A stretch of 35,201 nt of DNA from Foetidibacter luteolus (lineage in GTDB: Bacteria > Bacteroidota > Bacteroidia > Chitinophagales > Chitinophagaceae). Under the pieces are notes generated by a model that was given only the letters and a program-made list of their open reading frames with translations, was not told where the DNA came from and did no database searches. Numbering within the stretch: the first letter of the stretch is position 1; the number at the start of each line of letters is the position of its first letter. Location of the stretch: contig NZ_VVIP01000061.1 of NCBI RefSeq assembly GCF_009650435.1, positions 1-35,201 on the forward strand, given 5' to 3'. Both the position numbers and the translations under genes were made by a program. Of this stretch, positions 7,848 to 16,600 are shown one piece after another.

Positions 7848-8898
7848 AAAAACTAAATACACGATTTATGGGGGTATCGCTGGTGGAATTATTAATGGAG
7901 TTTTGAATATTATCAATCAAAACAACGAACAACCTGATGTTCCGATTGACTGGCTTCGGGCTTTAAAGGCAACGCTAAAGGGTGCTGCAGTCTGCGGCAC
8001 AGGAGGCTTTCTTGTGGGTGCATACGTTGACTATCGAAATAGCCTCGAAAAACCTATAGACACAGATTTGGAGCTTGGAAGTTTAATTATGCAGGTTCAG
8101 TTACGACAAAATGATAGGAAATACTTGGTTTTGTGCGAAAAAACAGACTGGTTAATTTCAAAAATTAAAAATGAATATACATCCGACTTAAAGGGTGAAC
8201 CTTTTAGATTTGGATCTACCGAAGAAGGTACCGCTCTAAAAGAAAAGTATGATATTGACGTTTCCATGTCTTTTAAGCCAGGTGCATTTGCTTCGACCTA
8301 CGATATGTATGAGATTTTGTATGAGCTTATAAGAAAAATGGAGGGGGAAAACGGACTCTTACGAGTAAGGAAACAAACGGTGTCTCTGGGAGTATATTTT
8401 GATCTCGGGTATGGACAGGAAGGTAAGGTAGACATAGTTCCTATAAAAATAACGAAGAGAAAGGGTAATAAAACTTCAGGCTATATATACAAAAAGTCAC
8501 GTGATTTATTTTCTACCAATACTTACCAAAAGACAGATACTTATTTACTGAGCAAAGAACGACTTTCAAAGACTCAAAAGGAAATACTGGTCGCTTTGAA
8601 GTGCTGGAAAAGAAAGCAGGGTGTTCCCGTAAGTTCCCATTTGTTACAAAATTTAATCAAGGATGCCTATGCATATAACGTAAATAAAATTCCATATGGT
8701 CTTACTCGGAAAATCATAATGGTATTGTCCCATATAAAAGACAATATTGATTCAATATATTTAACAAGCATAGAAAATAGCAATAATGTAATAACAAACA
8801 TCCCGGATAGCGATAAGGTAATGATCAGGGAGGCCTGCAAAAAAGTAATCGAGGACTACAACTATCAGACGAATTCAATTGTTAATTATTTCGTTTAA
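7840..8898 (+). CDS. CD-NTase-like nucleotidyltransferase with hydrophobic N-terminus
   Basis: The protein carries the pol-beta-type NTase signature RFGSTEEGTALKEKYDID and the third acid in KVDIVPIKI. Counted from an ATG at 7795, these are G140-S141, D153, D155 and D213. An OAS1-like helical C-terminus follows (LVALKCWKRKQGVPVSSHLL). Ahead of the catalytic core are two glycine-rich hydrophobic stretches (YGGIAGGIINGVLNII and GAAVCGTGGFLVGAYV) that could insert in or dip into a membrane. I favour the GTG at 7840 (VNKKTKYTIYGG), which overlaps the nuclease stop by 8 bases. The ATG at 7795 would add 15 lysine-rich residues and overlap by 53 bases. The enzyme has all three metal-binding acids and should make a nucleotide messenger or transfer a nucleotide to a target. 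The coupling to a Mrr-like nuclease suggests a CBASS-like pair. Confidence 0.8.
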   Translation: MNKKTKYTIYGGIAGGIINGVLNIINQNNEQPDVPIDWLRALKATLKGAAVCGTGGFLVGAYVDYRNSLEKPIDTDLELGSLIMQVQLRQNDRKYLVLCEKTDWLISKIKNEYTSDLKGEPFRFGSTEEGTALKEKYDIDVSMSFKPGAFASTYDMYEILYELIRKMEGENGLLRVRKQTVSLGVYFDLGYGQEGKVDIVPIKITKRKGNKTSGYIYKKSRDLFSTNTYQKTDTYLLSKERLSKTQKEILVALKCWKRKQGVPVSSHLLQNLIKDAYAYNVNKIPYGLTRKIIMVLSHIKDNIDSIYLTSIENSNNVITNIPDSDKVMIREACKKVIEDYNYQTNSIVNYFV

Positions 8899-8933
8899 CT
8901 CAATATGAGTTGCGCAATATTTCTATATTGAGT
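8898..8933. terminator. Hairpin at the end of the nuclease/NTase pair
   Basis: ACTCAATAT (8898-8906) and ATATTGAGT (8925-8933) form a perfect 9-bp inverted repeat with an 18-base loop. It begins at the last base of the NTase stop codon. No strong T-run follows. It is a plausible 3' end or RNA-processing structure for the two-gene transcript. Confidence 0.4.
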
Positions 8934-9073
8934 CCTGTCACATAGATGACACACATCTTTTGCAATTCGTTGCTCAGCAAAGTAATCAAGTTCCTGGATT
9001 GGGAACTGTGAGACTGTAAATGATCACTCCAAACATACCTAAAAAGCGTCAATACGGACACAGATTTTAATGT

Positions 9074-9622
9074 CTAATCTTTTCCTATTTCACTACGTAT
9101 TTCCTCGATGGTTCTTTTCATTTCTTCATATTTTCTTTCTCTATATTCTTCCCGCAGTCTATTGGCCAGCGATTTTAGAGTTTCCCATGAATTAGCTACC
9201 TCTGTGTTGATAGACGCTACCAACACTCCCGATTCCCCATATCTTTTTTGATTAAGATTTTTCTCAAGCTCCGCCAAAAGACCACCTATCGCAGGCTTTC
9301 GATACAACCTGATGTCTTTGGCCATAGTGGTTCCATTCGATCTTACATTCACATCCTGAGATTCATCCCGGTATTCGTTTTTGTGATACTTCAGCAAGTA
9401 TGTTTTCAGCTCAAGGTTCACAAACTCATATTGACCATCAGCTTCTGTGCGGTCTTTCCCTTCATCTTCAGTGTCTATAGTTACCTGGACACCGTCGAGC
9501 TTCTCTCCTGTCTCGCGGCTATAGACAGTTCCCTTGATATTCCCAGTTGCATTAATATAAATAAAACTCGTATACACAAATACTCCCAAAATCAAAAAAA
9601 TAAATATGCGCTTGCTTTTCAT
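9074..9622 (-). CDS. Membrane-anchored protein with carboxypeptidase-regulatory-like domain
   Basis: The 182-aa product starts with a hydrophobic signal or anchor (KRIFIFLILGVFVYTSFIYI). A short beta-sandwich of the carboxypeptidase regulatory-like (CarboxypepD_reg) type follows, with GNIKGTVYSRETGEKLDGVQ, then TEADGQYEFVNLELKTYLLK (about residues 27-110). The last 70 residues are helical and highly charged (LLAELEKNLNQKRYGES to the end), probably a coiled coil. Its ATG overlaps the stop of the upstream 229-aa membrane protein by 4 bases, so the pair is translationally coupled. The regulatory-like fold is common at the Bacteroidota cell surface and does not reveal a function by itself. Confidence 0.75.
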   Translation of the reverse strand: MKSKRIFIFLILGVFVYTSFIYINATGNIKGTVYSRETGEKLDGVQVTIDTEDEGKDRTEADGQYEFVNLELKTYLLKYHKNEYRDESQDVNVRSNGTTMAKDIRLYRKPAIGGLLAELEKNLNQKRYGESGVLVASINTEVANSWETLKSLANRLREEYRERKYEEMKRTIEEIRSEIGKD

Positions 9623-10308
9623 TTTCTTTTGTTTTTTCTTCGATAATCAATTATGGAGACAATAATAATGATGATAATAAATAGCACACATATAACAACC
9701 TGTATTTCATCGATGCACAGTTGTATCTTATTCCCAAAACTTATGCCCCTCGTTACTTCCCCGTTTTCCGGATCGACGATTGTTATATGGCTGAAAGGTC
9801 TTGTGTCTAGTAGCCCCTTGTAACTAACAGTATAATACATTGCGTATTTATATCGACTGAATATTTTGTTAATGCTGATTGTATAATGCTGTTGATTGTG
9901 ATACTGTTCAAGTATGCCATCGTCTTTTTCGCGTTCTGTTACCAGACATCTGCAACTGGCCGAATATTTCACCGGTACCTTCTCTACAAGAGTATATATA
10001 TCTTTTAGTTCATCAGATACTGAATATTCAATCACGATATTAGATTTCTCCTTTCCAAAAACAAGCATTTCCAGTTTTAGTAATTTTTCTTTCTTAATAG
10101 TGTCTATTTTGATTTCCTTCAAATTCCACCGGATTGCATCTTGTTTGGCAAGTTGAAGACCCAGCGTAATGACAGCCGTAACTGCTGCAGGAAAGAGGTT
10201 TTTTATTACATACTGAAGAATAACTTCCCAGTATCCAGGTTGGCTATTGGGAGTTGGAGGTAACTGCTGAGAGGTGGGCCGCTTCCAACGTTTGCTTGCT
10301 TTTCCCAT
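9619..10308 (-). CDS. Bitopic or two-helix membrane protein, function unknown
   Basis: The 229-aa product has a basic, proline-rich N-terminus (GKASKRWKRPTSQQLPPTP), a hydrophobic segment at about 27-52 (VIKNLFPAAVTAVITLGLQL), a soluble middle region of about 140 residues with beta-type patterning, and a strong C-terminal membrane helix (VVICVLFIIIIIIVSIID) followed by basic residues. The topology places both tails in the cytoplasm and the middle domain outside. I do not recognise the family. It overlaps the downstream 182-aa anchored protein by 4 bases, so the two probably form a complex at the inner membrane. The neighbourhood is full of defence-like genes, but nothing in the sequence proves such a role. 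Confidence 0.65.
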   Translation of the reverse strand: MGKASKRWKRPTSQQLPPTPNSQPGYWEVILQYVIKNLFPAAVTAVITLGLQLAKQDAIRWNLKEIKIDTIKKEKLLKLEMLVFGKEKSNIVIEYSVSDELKDIYTLVEKVPVKYSASCRCLVTEREKDDGILEQYHNQQHYTISINKIFSRYKYAMYYTVSYKGLLDTRPFSHITIVDPENGEVTRGISFGNKIQLCIDEIQVVICVLFIIIIIIVSIIDYRRKNKRK

Positions 10309-10882
10309 AGAAAGTGACTTGAATATTTGATATTAATTATTATGTATACCTATTTATTCTTTTTTCAAGCGGATATGCTTTAGTATTTGCTTTATACATC
10401 ATGTTTAAAAGCCAAGCCAACGCCTGTCTTATTTTGAACGATTATTTTGTTCGCCTTTTGTACTTTTTGTATGTTATCCGTTGGAATGTAACTCTTTAAT
10501 TCTTCCTCAAATAGGGTGTTTTTCACGTTTTTTACTAATACAAGATTTTCATCTTCTCAATGACAATAAATAAATAGCTTATGAGGTAGTTGGAACTAAA
10601 CTTATGACCAGAGGAGTATAGATCAATACAGAATGCCTTACGTATGTTATTTGCACTTTCCACTATATTCCCAAATGAATTCGCACAGTGTCAATGCCAC
10701 TTGCCAAAGTAACTTTTTGAGATTACCTTTCCCATGAACATATACTTTTTCAGGCATTGCAAGCGATTTATCCTGCTTCAAGATGTGGCCATTTACCGTG
10801 AAAAAACGGTACCAGGCAAGTTTTATTCCTTTTAACTTACTCCATAAACAGCGCTCACCACAATACTTTAACTCATTTATCA
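10309..10882. other. Intergenic region between divergent genes
   Basis: These 574 bases separate the minus-strand membrane pair from the + strand protease-nuclease cluster and should hold promoters for both. On the minus strand, 10392-10556 is open without a start codon (includes KNTLFEEELKSYIPTDNIQK). It could be a broken gene end, but I cannot name it. I see no other structure. Confidence 0.5.
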
Positions 10883-13117
10883 ATGGAAAAATCCACAGGA
10901 GTTCCGCCCTACATACGGGAAGCCGCCAGGAAGCGTTTGCAGGAAACGCTCGAAGAACAACGGATATCCCTAGACAAAATCAGTCGTGAAGAACGGCCGA
11001 TGGACGCAGAAGATAAGCCGGATCGTAAAATAGCGTATATCCAAAAACATGTTGGAGTATCCAAAGATATCGCTTCGGCAATAGCTAATTACGATGACCC
11101 CAGGAACCTGCCTATCTCAGAAGAAAAAAAGTCAAAAGCGGAGAGCATGCAGGGCGCTACGCTTGATTATTTAGACATCTGTTTTGCGGACTTATGCCGT
11201 GCAGCTTCCAGGTCTGTCGCACGGGTGATATTTGATGACGGGTCGCCCCAGGGAACTGGTTTCATGATTTCTCCCGACCTGTTTATTACCAATCAACATG
11301 TCATAAGTTCCGAGGCGATGGCTCATGGCATGCAGATTGAATTCAACTACGAGTCTGATTTCAGGAAAAACCTGCAAAACGTTACACGCTTTAAACTTGC
11401 ACCAGAAAAATTCTTTCATGCCGTGCCATCAGACACCCTTGATTTTGCCATTGTCGCCATCGGAAACAAGGTATCCGGGCCGCTGGATGCCGCCCAACTG
11501 GGCTTCCTGCCCCTGGTGGATTCTGAAGACAAGCACATAAAAGGAATGTTTGTCAACTGCATCCAGCATCCCGGTGGTTCAACAAAACAACTGGTTGTCA
11601 GGGAAAACAGGCTATTGGCCAGAACAGATACTACGCTTATCTATGGCTCCGATACAGAAAACGGTTCGTCCGGTTCACCCATTTTCAACGATGAATGGGA
11701 AGTACTTGCGCTGCATCATTGGGGGGAACCCTACAGGGCAGTAGTAGAACAACCGCAAGGATTACCTGAAGCCGGAAACGAAGGCATCCGCATTTCGGCC
11801 ATCGTTACATATTTAAAAAACTTCAACGGCTTTAAACCGCATGAGGCACCACTCATCGCTGCTGCCTTATCTTACAACTTCCGCTTCCCGAGTCTGATGA
11901 CTGCCCCTGTTAGACCGGCTCCAATCGGCCACCAACACAATTTTCCCACGGATATTAAAAAAAATGAAGCCATGCCAAGTAGTGCAATAACCAACGTCGG
12001 TAATGTTCAGACCTTCACCATCCCGCTGACTATCTCAGTACAACTGGGACAATTAAGTGCCGCCAACACCGGTCCGCAAGTAACACAAACAGATACACCC
12101 TCCGCTGGCGAGGAAGCTATCAGAAAATTTATCCCGGACCCCAATTACAATAATCGCCGTGGATACAATCCCAATTTTCTGGGCAGGAAAATACCCCTTC
12201 CGGTATTAAATGAACAACAGAAGCAGGATGCGGCCCGCAACCAGCTGGCATCGCCATCGGCAGACCCTTTTGAACTGAAATACTACCAGTTTAGCGTAGT
12301 CATGAACGGCAAAAGAAGGATGGCTTTTTTCACGGCAGTCAATATTGATGGCGCTTCGGTAATTAGCATTAAACGCGAAACCGGCCAGGTAACGCGCGGC
12401 CCGGAATCTGTCGGTGCGGAAAGCGCAGAAGCAAGGGAGACATGGTATGATGATAACCGCATAGATGACAGCGAGATCAGTGAAGATAACATCTATCGGG
12501 ATAAACTGAAAATGTTTCAGCGCGGCCATCTCGTGAAACGTACCGACCCATCCTGGGGAACAGAGAGCAAGGCCTTTAAAGGTCAATCGGATACTTTTCA
12601 TTTTACCAACTGTTCACCCCAGCATAAGGATTTTAACCCTAAAACAACACGATGGGCCGGCGTGGAAAACTGGATCACCAAAACCAGTAATGATGCAGAT
12701 ATCCGCGTAAGTGTATTCAGCGGACCGGTCTTTACACCGGACGACCCGCACCTTGGATACCTGCAGATTCCAAAAGCTTACTGGAAAGTGGTTGCCTGGA
12801 TGGAAGAGGGCGAACTTTTTTCCACCGCAATTATTGCAGACCAAAGTGACCTTATAAAAAATATTGGAGAGGAGGCCATCGGATCAGAAAGCCTTTTTGA
12901 TGACATACCCGCGCAATTGCCGGAAGATTATCATGTCACTATTGCAGAGGTGGAAAGTAAAACAGGTTTGGATTTTGGAATTTTAAAAGATTACGATATA
13001 CTCGGTACAGGAAGTGCAGAAGCCTTACACGATAACGGGGATGGAGGCGCAGGCGTTGGCAATGGCCGCTCCCCATGGCGTATTTTCTCCTACAACGACA
13101 TCCTAAAACGCAAATGA
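10883..13117 (+). CDS. Trypsin-like protease fused to DNA/RNA non-specific endonuclease
   Basis: This 744-aa protein has two catalytic domains. Residues about 105-310 form a trypsin/V8-like serine protease: GTGFMISPDLFITNQHV (H139), TLDFAIVAI (D187) and GSSGSPIF (S263). Residues about 455-690 form a beta-beta-alpha-metal nuclease of the NUC1/EndoG type: MFQRGHLVKRTDPSWG (H549) and FHFTNCSPQHKDFNP (N576). The usual DRGH appears as QRGH, so the aspartate is replaced. The first 100 residues are helical and charged, a possible recruitment or sensing domain, and a proline-rich linker joins the catalytic units. There is no signal peptide, so it acts in the cytoplasm unless exported with its neighbours. 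Protease-nuclease fusions suggest a protease step that licenses DNA or RNA cleavage, as in cell-suicide systems. It heads a same-strand cluster with two membrane proteins. Confidence 0.88.
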   Translation: MEKSTGVPPYIREAARKRLQETLEEQRISLDKISREERPMDAEDKPDRKIAYIQKHVGVSKDIASAIANYDDPRNLPISEEKKSKAESMQGATLDYLDICFADLCRAASRSVARVIFDDGSPQGTGFMISPDLFITNQHVISSEAMAHGMQIEFNYESDFRKNLQNVTRFKLAPEKFFHAVPSDTLDFAIVAIGNKVSGPLDAAQLGFLPLVDSEDKHIKGMFVNCIQHPGGSTKQLVVRENRLLARTDTTLIYGSDTENGSSGSPIFNDEWEVLALHHWGEPYRAVVEQPQGLPEAGNEGIRISAIVTYLKNFNGFKPHEAPLIAAALSYNFRFPSLMTAPVRPAPIGHQHNFPTDIKKNEAMPSSAITNVGNVQTFTIPLTISVQLGQLSAANTGPQVTQTDTPSAGEEAIRKFIPDPNYNNRRGYNPNFLGRKIPLPVLNEQQKQDAARNQLASPSADPFELKYYQFSVVMNGKRRMAFFTAVNIDGASVISIKRETGQVTRGPESVGAESAEARETWYDDNRIDDSEISEDNIYRDKLKMFQRGHLVKRTDPSWGTESKAFKGQSDTFHFTNCSPQHKDFNPKTTRWAGVENWITKTSNDADIRVSVFSGPVFTPDDPHLGYLQIPKAYWKVVAWMEEGELFSTAIIADQSDLIKNIGEEAIGSESLFDDIPAQLPEDYHVTIAEVESKTGLDFGILKDYDILGTGSAEALHDNGDGGAGVGNGRSPWRIFSYNDILKRK

Positions 13118-13159
13118 TATTAAGCCAGCCAATAAGTTTTCTACTGCCAATTTCAAAGC

Positions 13160-13507
13160 ATGAAAAAGCGGGAAAAGCTATTCAATGAAATCACCAAAGC
13201 CATTTCTGGCATACCGGAGGGGGCCATTGATAAACAACTATACCTCTCAAAGGCCAGAAGGCTTTATAAATCCTGCGGATGCAAGTTCGGTGCAGCCGTA
13301 ATGATGATCGTATTCATCCTGTTTCCATTCTGGTATATATTGACACAGGCTGAAAAAATATCCCTGTCAAATAACAGGTTTTTCCTCCAGTGGTTGGGAT
13401 ATACATTTCTGGCAACCCTTACCGCAAAGCTGTTTGCGCTGGCAGTTACTTTCCTGGAAATGAAATCACTTTATAAAATGATTAAAAGAAAAATCCTGTT
13501 CCCATGA
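13160..13507 (+). CDS. Small two-helix membrane protein
   Basis: The 115-aa product has a basic helical N-terminus (KKREKLFNEITKAI) and two predicted membrane helices, FGAAVMMIVFILFPFWYIL and FLATLTAKLFALAVTFLEM (about residues 48-70 and 80-103). It ends in a basic tail. The family is not recognised. Its stop overlaps the next ATG by 4 bases (ATGA), so it is translationally coupled to the 899-aa membrane protein and probably helps insert it or assemble with it. Confidence 0.7.
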   Translation: MKKREKLFNEITKAISGIPEGAIDKQLYLSKARRLYKSCGCKFGAAVMMIVFILFPFWYILTQAEKISLSNNRFFLQWLGYTFLATLTAKLFALAVTFLEMKSLYKMIKRKILFP

Positions 13508-16203
13508 GCTGCTGGGAACAAGAAATAGAAGACCGCAGTAACTGCATCCGCAGCAGGGATAACGGATACGAAAGCTGTTCAAGGAGAGAGGATCGAGGTT
13601 ATTCGCAGTGCTGCGACTGGTTTCCCTGCAACCTTATTTGCAGTGCCCTGGTGTGGATTTCAAATATAGTGTGCGTAGCCTACACCTGGGTAGCTCAAAT
13701 CGTATGTCTCGCTTATGCTACCATAAAAAAGCTGGTTTGTGATGTAGTGGAATTTGTCATTATGGTAGTCGAAGAAATTGCAAGGATCGCAACGGCTGTT
13801 TTCAATTTCTTAAAAAACCTGTTTTTCCCTCCAAAACCATACTACATAGCATATTCGACGGAAAGTAAGCGGGTCGCAAGCAGTTTACAACCACAGGCTG
13901 ACGCCTGGAGCGCCGCTTTTTCTATCGAGCAACGCACAGAAGCATCCAGGTTCAGGTTCCGGGACACGGGGCGTTTTCTACGATACACCTTATCAAATGA
14001 AACTGTCCTTTGGAATGCAGGTTCGGGTGACCTCGCCGGCAGGACCTATCAACCTGACAACGAAACAGTCAGAAGCAACAGTCTCCCCATCGATGGCGCT
14101 GTATGTGTAAGCTATCAAAATGTAAGAGCGGGCGAATTCAGTATACCACCTGCTTTTGACATGATTGCAGCATCCGCAGACAGGGTTATCGCCAAAGAGG
14201 CGGGAAAAGCGAACTACTATATCTCTGTTCCTACACACCTCTATCTGCACCAGACCAGGACAGGCAACCTGCTGGTACTGCCACAGACCTGTTTCATCAA
14301 TGATCCGCAATTAGGAAAAGGGGAAGCAAGACTACAAGACTTGATCAACCCTATCACTGTTGCTTTCGACGATGAAATTCATCCTGCTACATCAAGATTT
14401 CCCTTTTACAGGGCGTTGTTTAGGCTGCTGGAAAATCCCCTTGCAAAGGAAAACGGCAATTTGAGAGAGAAATTCACACAGATGGATATCCGGTTATTGT
14501 CCCGTGTATGGGTCCGTATGGAAACACGCCCGGCAAAGAACAGCTACCCCGTCCCCGTGAATTATGTGTCGTACGACCATGTCACTTATAGAAATGGGCC
14601 TGATGACTCCGCCGATATTATTACGAGGCAGTCCATCGACTATAATACAGTGTTGAGCCTGGGTGTCGGGGTATCCCATTTTCATGAGCAATACGATGAT
14701 ATCTATGGTGGTGAAATGGATACACTGGATGAATGGTCTCCTGTCGGAAGTTGGAATACGGGCTATCGACTTGCCAATGGCCCCATTGAAGATATAGGAG
14801 GATGGGTGGACGGCACCTGCATTTATTATCAGCTTGTGGAAGTCCCCTTTTTAAGGGTAATGAGCGATTCAAATGACAGGGAAATGGAGCTCCAGGCACA
14901 ATTGGACAATTATCCCGTTACAGAAATCCCCAACCGCTATTTTGCAGGACGATACCTGGTGTTGTGGATCGATGAACAGCAGGCCTTTAATGAACGGTGG
15001 CGGGCGCTGGGTTTTCAAGATTTTTGGTACCAGTCTTTTGTCAAACCCGTTTCGGCGAATTTGTCTAAGCCTGAGAATAACCCAATATTTCATTTTAACG
15101 AAGCCGCTTATCTGGACCCAATGGCCAAAGGGTTTATCAGGCCCTTCAGCAGGATGGCTGTGGCCCGTCAGGTAATTATCATCAATGGCTATGACTTCGA
15201 CGCCCGGAGCTCCCAGCCGCACAGGCTTTACAGCATTCATTTTTGCTGGCCTACAATGGACCGCACCTGGCGCTGGCGTCCGCTGCCGACCCATTGCGAG
15301 CCAGTCCTACTTACCAGCAAAGAAATGCTCGTCAATGACTGGTGGCCTTTTGAACCGCCTGGAACAGATGCCGTCCTTCCTCAATCTGTCGCGTTGCGGG
15401 AGGATATGACCATTTACCTTAGGGGGCAAAAATTGATCAATGGCTATGCCCATCGGGGAAGATGGGTTCAAAAATACCTCCCTGCCAATTGCGGGGAAGT
15501 CCCTTCTGAACAAAATTTGCAGGCAAATGAAAATGCTACAAGCGACGGATATTACCATCCCTGGACATTTTACGAGGAGGAAGTATTTCAAAAGATGCAC
15601 AGCTGGTACAGTCACTTTGGTGTATATCAGAATATAAACTCAAGATGTCAGTTCTATACTGTACGCATAGAAGATAACGATGGAATCAATGAGGAAGAGT
15701 TGGAAACATTCGTATGGGCCGATGAACAACACGGGTTTACCCGGACACACCGCAAAATATCCTGGGCAAGAATAGCTGATATCCTCGACAGATTAATACC
15801 CATCCTGGCTATCGCCATTCCAATACTGGTTGCCATCAGCGTATTTAATTTTTTAAGTTCCCTTGTTGCCCTCCTCGCTTTGCTGGGACTTTCTGTTACT
15901 TATATAATAACCACGAATCCACATCCCTCTTATTTTGAACCGGTATTGTATTTCAAAATGAGAAAAATTACCCACTTGGGTTACATCATGTGGTTTTACG
16001 ATAAACGTGAAGACAAGACGATACGGTTTGACCATGTGGCTTCAGCTGGAGACAAGAAGTTATCCAGCAAGGCTCATACACAATTGACTGCAACACATGA
16101 CCCCACTAAAAAAATTTACTGTGTATCCGGATTTGCACTACCGCAGTATCCGGAAGATATCTATACCCGGCAGCATTACTGCACCGCAGATAAGTTGGGC
16201 TAA
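13504..16203 (+). CDS. 899-aa membrane protein with 11-residue cysteine ladder
   Basis: I do not recognise a named family. The N-terminus is remarkable: cysteines at residues 3, 14, 25 and 36, then 46, 57, 68 and 79 lie 11 residues apart (one step of 10). Tryptophans at 51 and 62 keep the same step, and extra cysteines are at 37 and 42. The first repeats are charged (CIRSRDNGYES, CSRREDRGYSQ). The later ones are hydrophobic (CSALVWISNIV, CVAYTWVAQIV) and continue into a long apolar helix to about residue 112. This fits a hendecad helix that passes from water into a membrane. A large soluble region rich in W and Y follows (about 115-750), then a membrane hairpin (LIPILAIAIPILVAISVFNF onward, about 760-805) and a basic C-terminal domain. 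It lies in the cluster with the protease-nuclease. Pore or injection functions are speculative. Confidence 0.8.
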   Translation: MSCWEQEIEDRSNCIRSRDNGYESCSRREDRGYSQCCDWFPCNLICSALVWISNIVCVAYTWVAQIVCLAYATIKKLVCDVVEFVIMVVEEIARIATAVFNFLKNLFFPPKPYYIAYSTESKRVASSLQPQADAWSAAFSIEQRTEASRFRFRDTGRFLRYTLSNETVLWNAGSGDLAGRTYQPDNETVRSNSLPIDGAVCVSYQNVRAGEFSIPPAFDMIAASADRVIAKEAGKANYYISVPTHLYLHQTRTGNLLVLPQTCFINDPQLGKGEARLQDLINPITVAFDDEIHPATSRFPFYRALFRLLENPLAKENGNLREKFTQMDIRLLSRVWVRMETRPAKNSYPVPVNYVSYDHVTYRNGPDDSADIITRQSIDYNTVLSLGVGVSHFHEQYDDIYGGEMDTLDEWSPVGSWNTGYRLANGPIEDIGGWVDGTCIYYQLVEVPFLRVMSDSNDREMELQAQLDNYPVTEIPNRYFAGRYLVLWIDEQQAFNERWRALGFQDFWYQSFVKPVSANLSKPENNPIFHFNEAAYLDPMAKGFIRPFSRMAVARQVIIINGYDFDARSSQPHRLYSIHFCWPTMDRTWRWRPLPTHCEPVLLTSKEMLVNDWWPFEPPGTDAVLPQSVALREDMTIYLRGQKLINGYAHRGRWVQKYLPANCGEVPSEQNLQANENATSDGYYHPWTFYEEEVFQKMHSWYSHFGVYQNINSRCQFYTVRIEDNDGINEEELETFVWADEQHGFTRTHRKISWARIADILDRLIPILAIAIPILVAISVFNFLSSLVALLALLGLSVTYIITTNPHPSYFEPVLYFKMRKITHLGYIMWFYDKREDKTIRFDHVASAGDKKLSSKAHTQLTATHDPTKKIYCVSGFALPQYPEDIYTRQHYCTADKLG

Positions 16204-16600
16204 ACTAACCCTGCAACTAAACGCTGGTAAGGACCCGGCTGCGTTACTCATCCAGTTCAGGTCGGCCAAAACGATAGAGGAATTTGGTGGGGAGCCGGAT
16301 CCATTCATTCAGTGGCTGTCCTTAAATGTGGAGAATATCAAGCTTGGCTTAATTCATCCCGACGAATTACTACTCTTTCAAATCCGGTTTTACGGGAATT
16401 TTCAATATGATCCTGACAACAGGATATTTATATATGAACTGCCCATCGATGGAATAAATGTACCCGTTACTGAGCCGATAAACATTTTTCAGCAAGAGCA
16501 GGTCTCTTTGCGAGGATTAAGCTTATGGTTTATTGGATTGACAGGTTTGGTAAATATCAGTGAGCAACTGGTGATCGCTACTGAGGTAATCAATGAATAA
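16097..16600 (+). CDS. 167-aa protein overlapping the 899-aa gene
   Basis: The product is soluble and beta-rich, with alternating apolar residues (LNVENIKLGLIHPDELLLFQ and IRFYGNFQYD). No family is recognised. The only ATG in the frame is at 16097, which forces a 107-base overlap with the end of the 899-aa gene. That is unusual for a real start, and no methionine follows within the frame. Either this long overlap is real, or translation begins at a non-standard codon near the upstream stop (16203), or a frameshift joins the two proteins. Codon and amino-acid use downstream of the overlap look genuine. It is the fourth gene of the protease-nuclease cluster. Confidence 0.6.
   Translation: MTPLKKFTVYPDLHYRSIRKISIPGSITAPQISWAKLTLQLNAGKDPAALLIQFRSAKTIEEFGGEPDPFIQWLSLNVENIKLGLIHPDELLLFQIRFYGNFQYDPDNRIFIYELPIDGINVPVTEPINIFQQEQVSLRGLSLWFIGLTGLVNISEQLVIATEVINE

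Noticed and set aside
10647..10883. 78-codon minus-strand frame upstream of the protease-nuclease gene
   Set aside because: It needs a TTG start, has no recognisable motif, and lies in the promoter region of the + strand gene.
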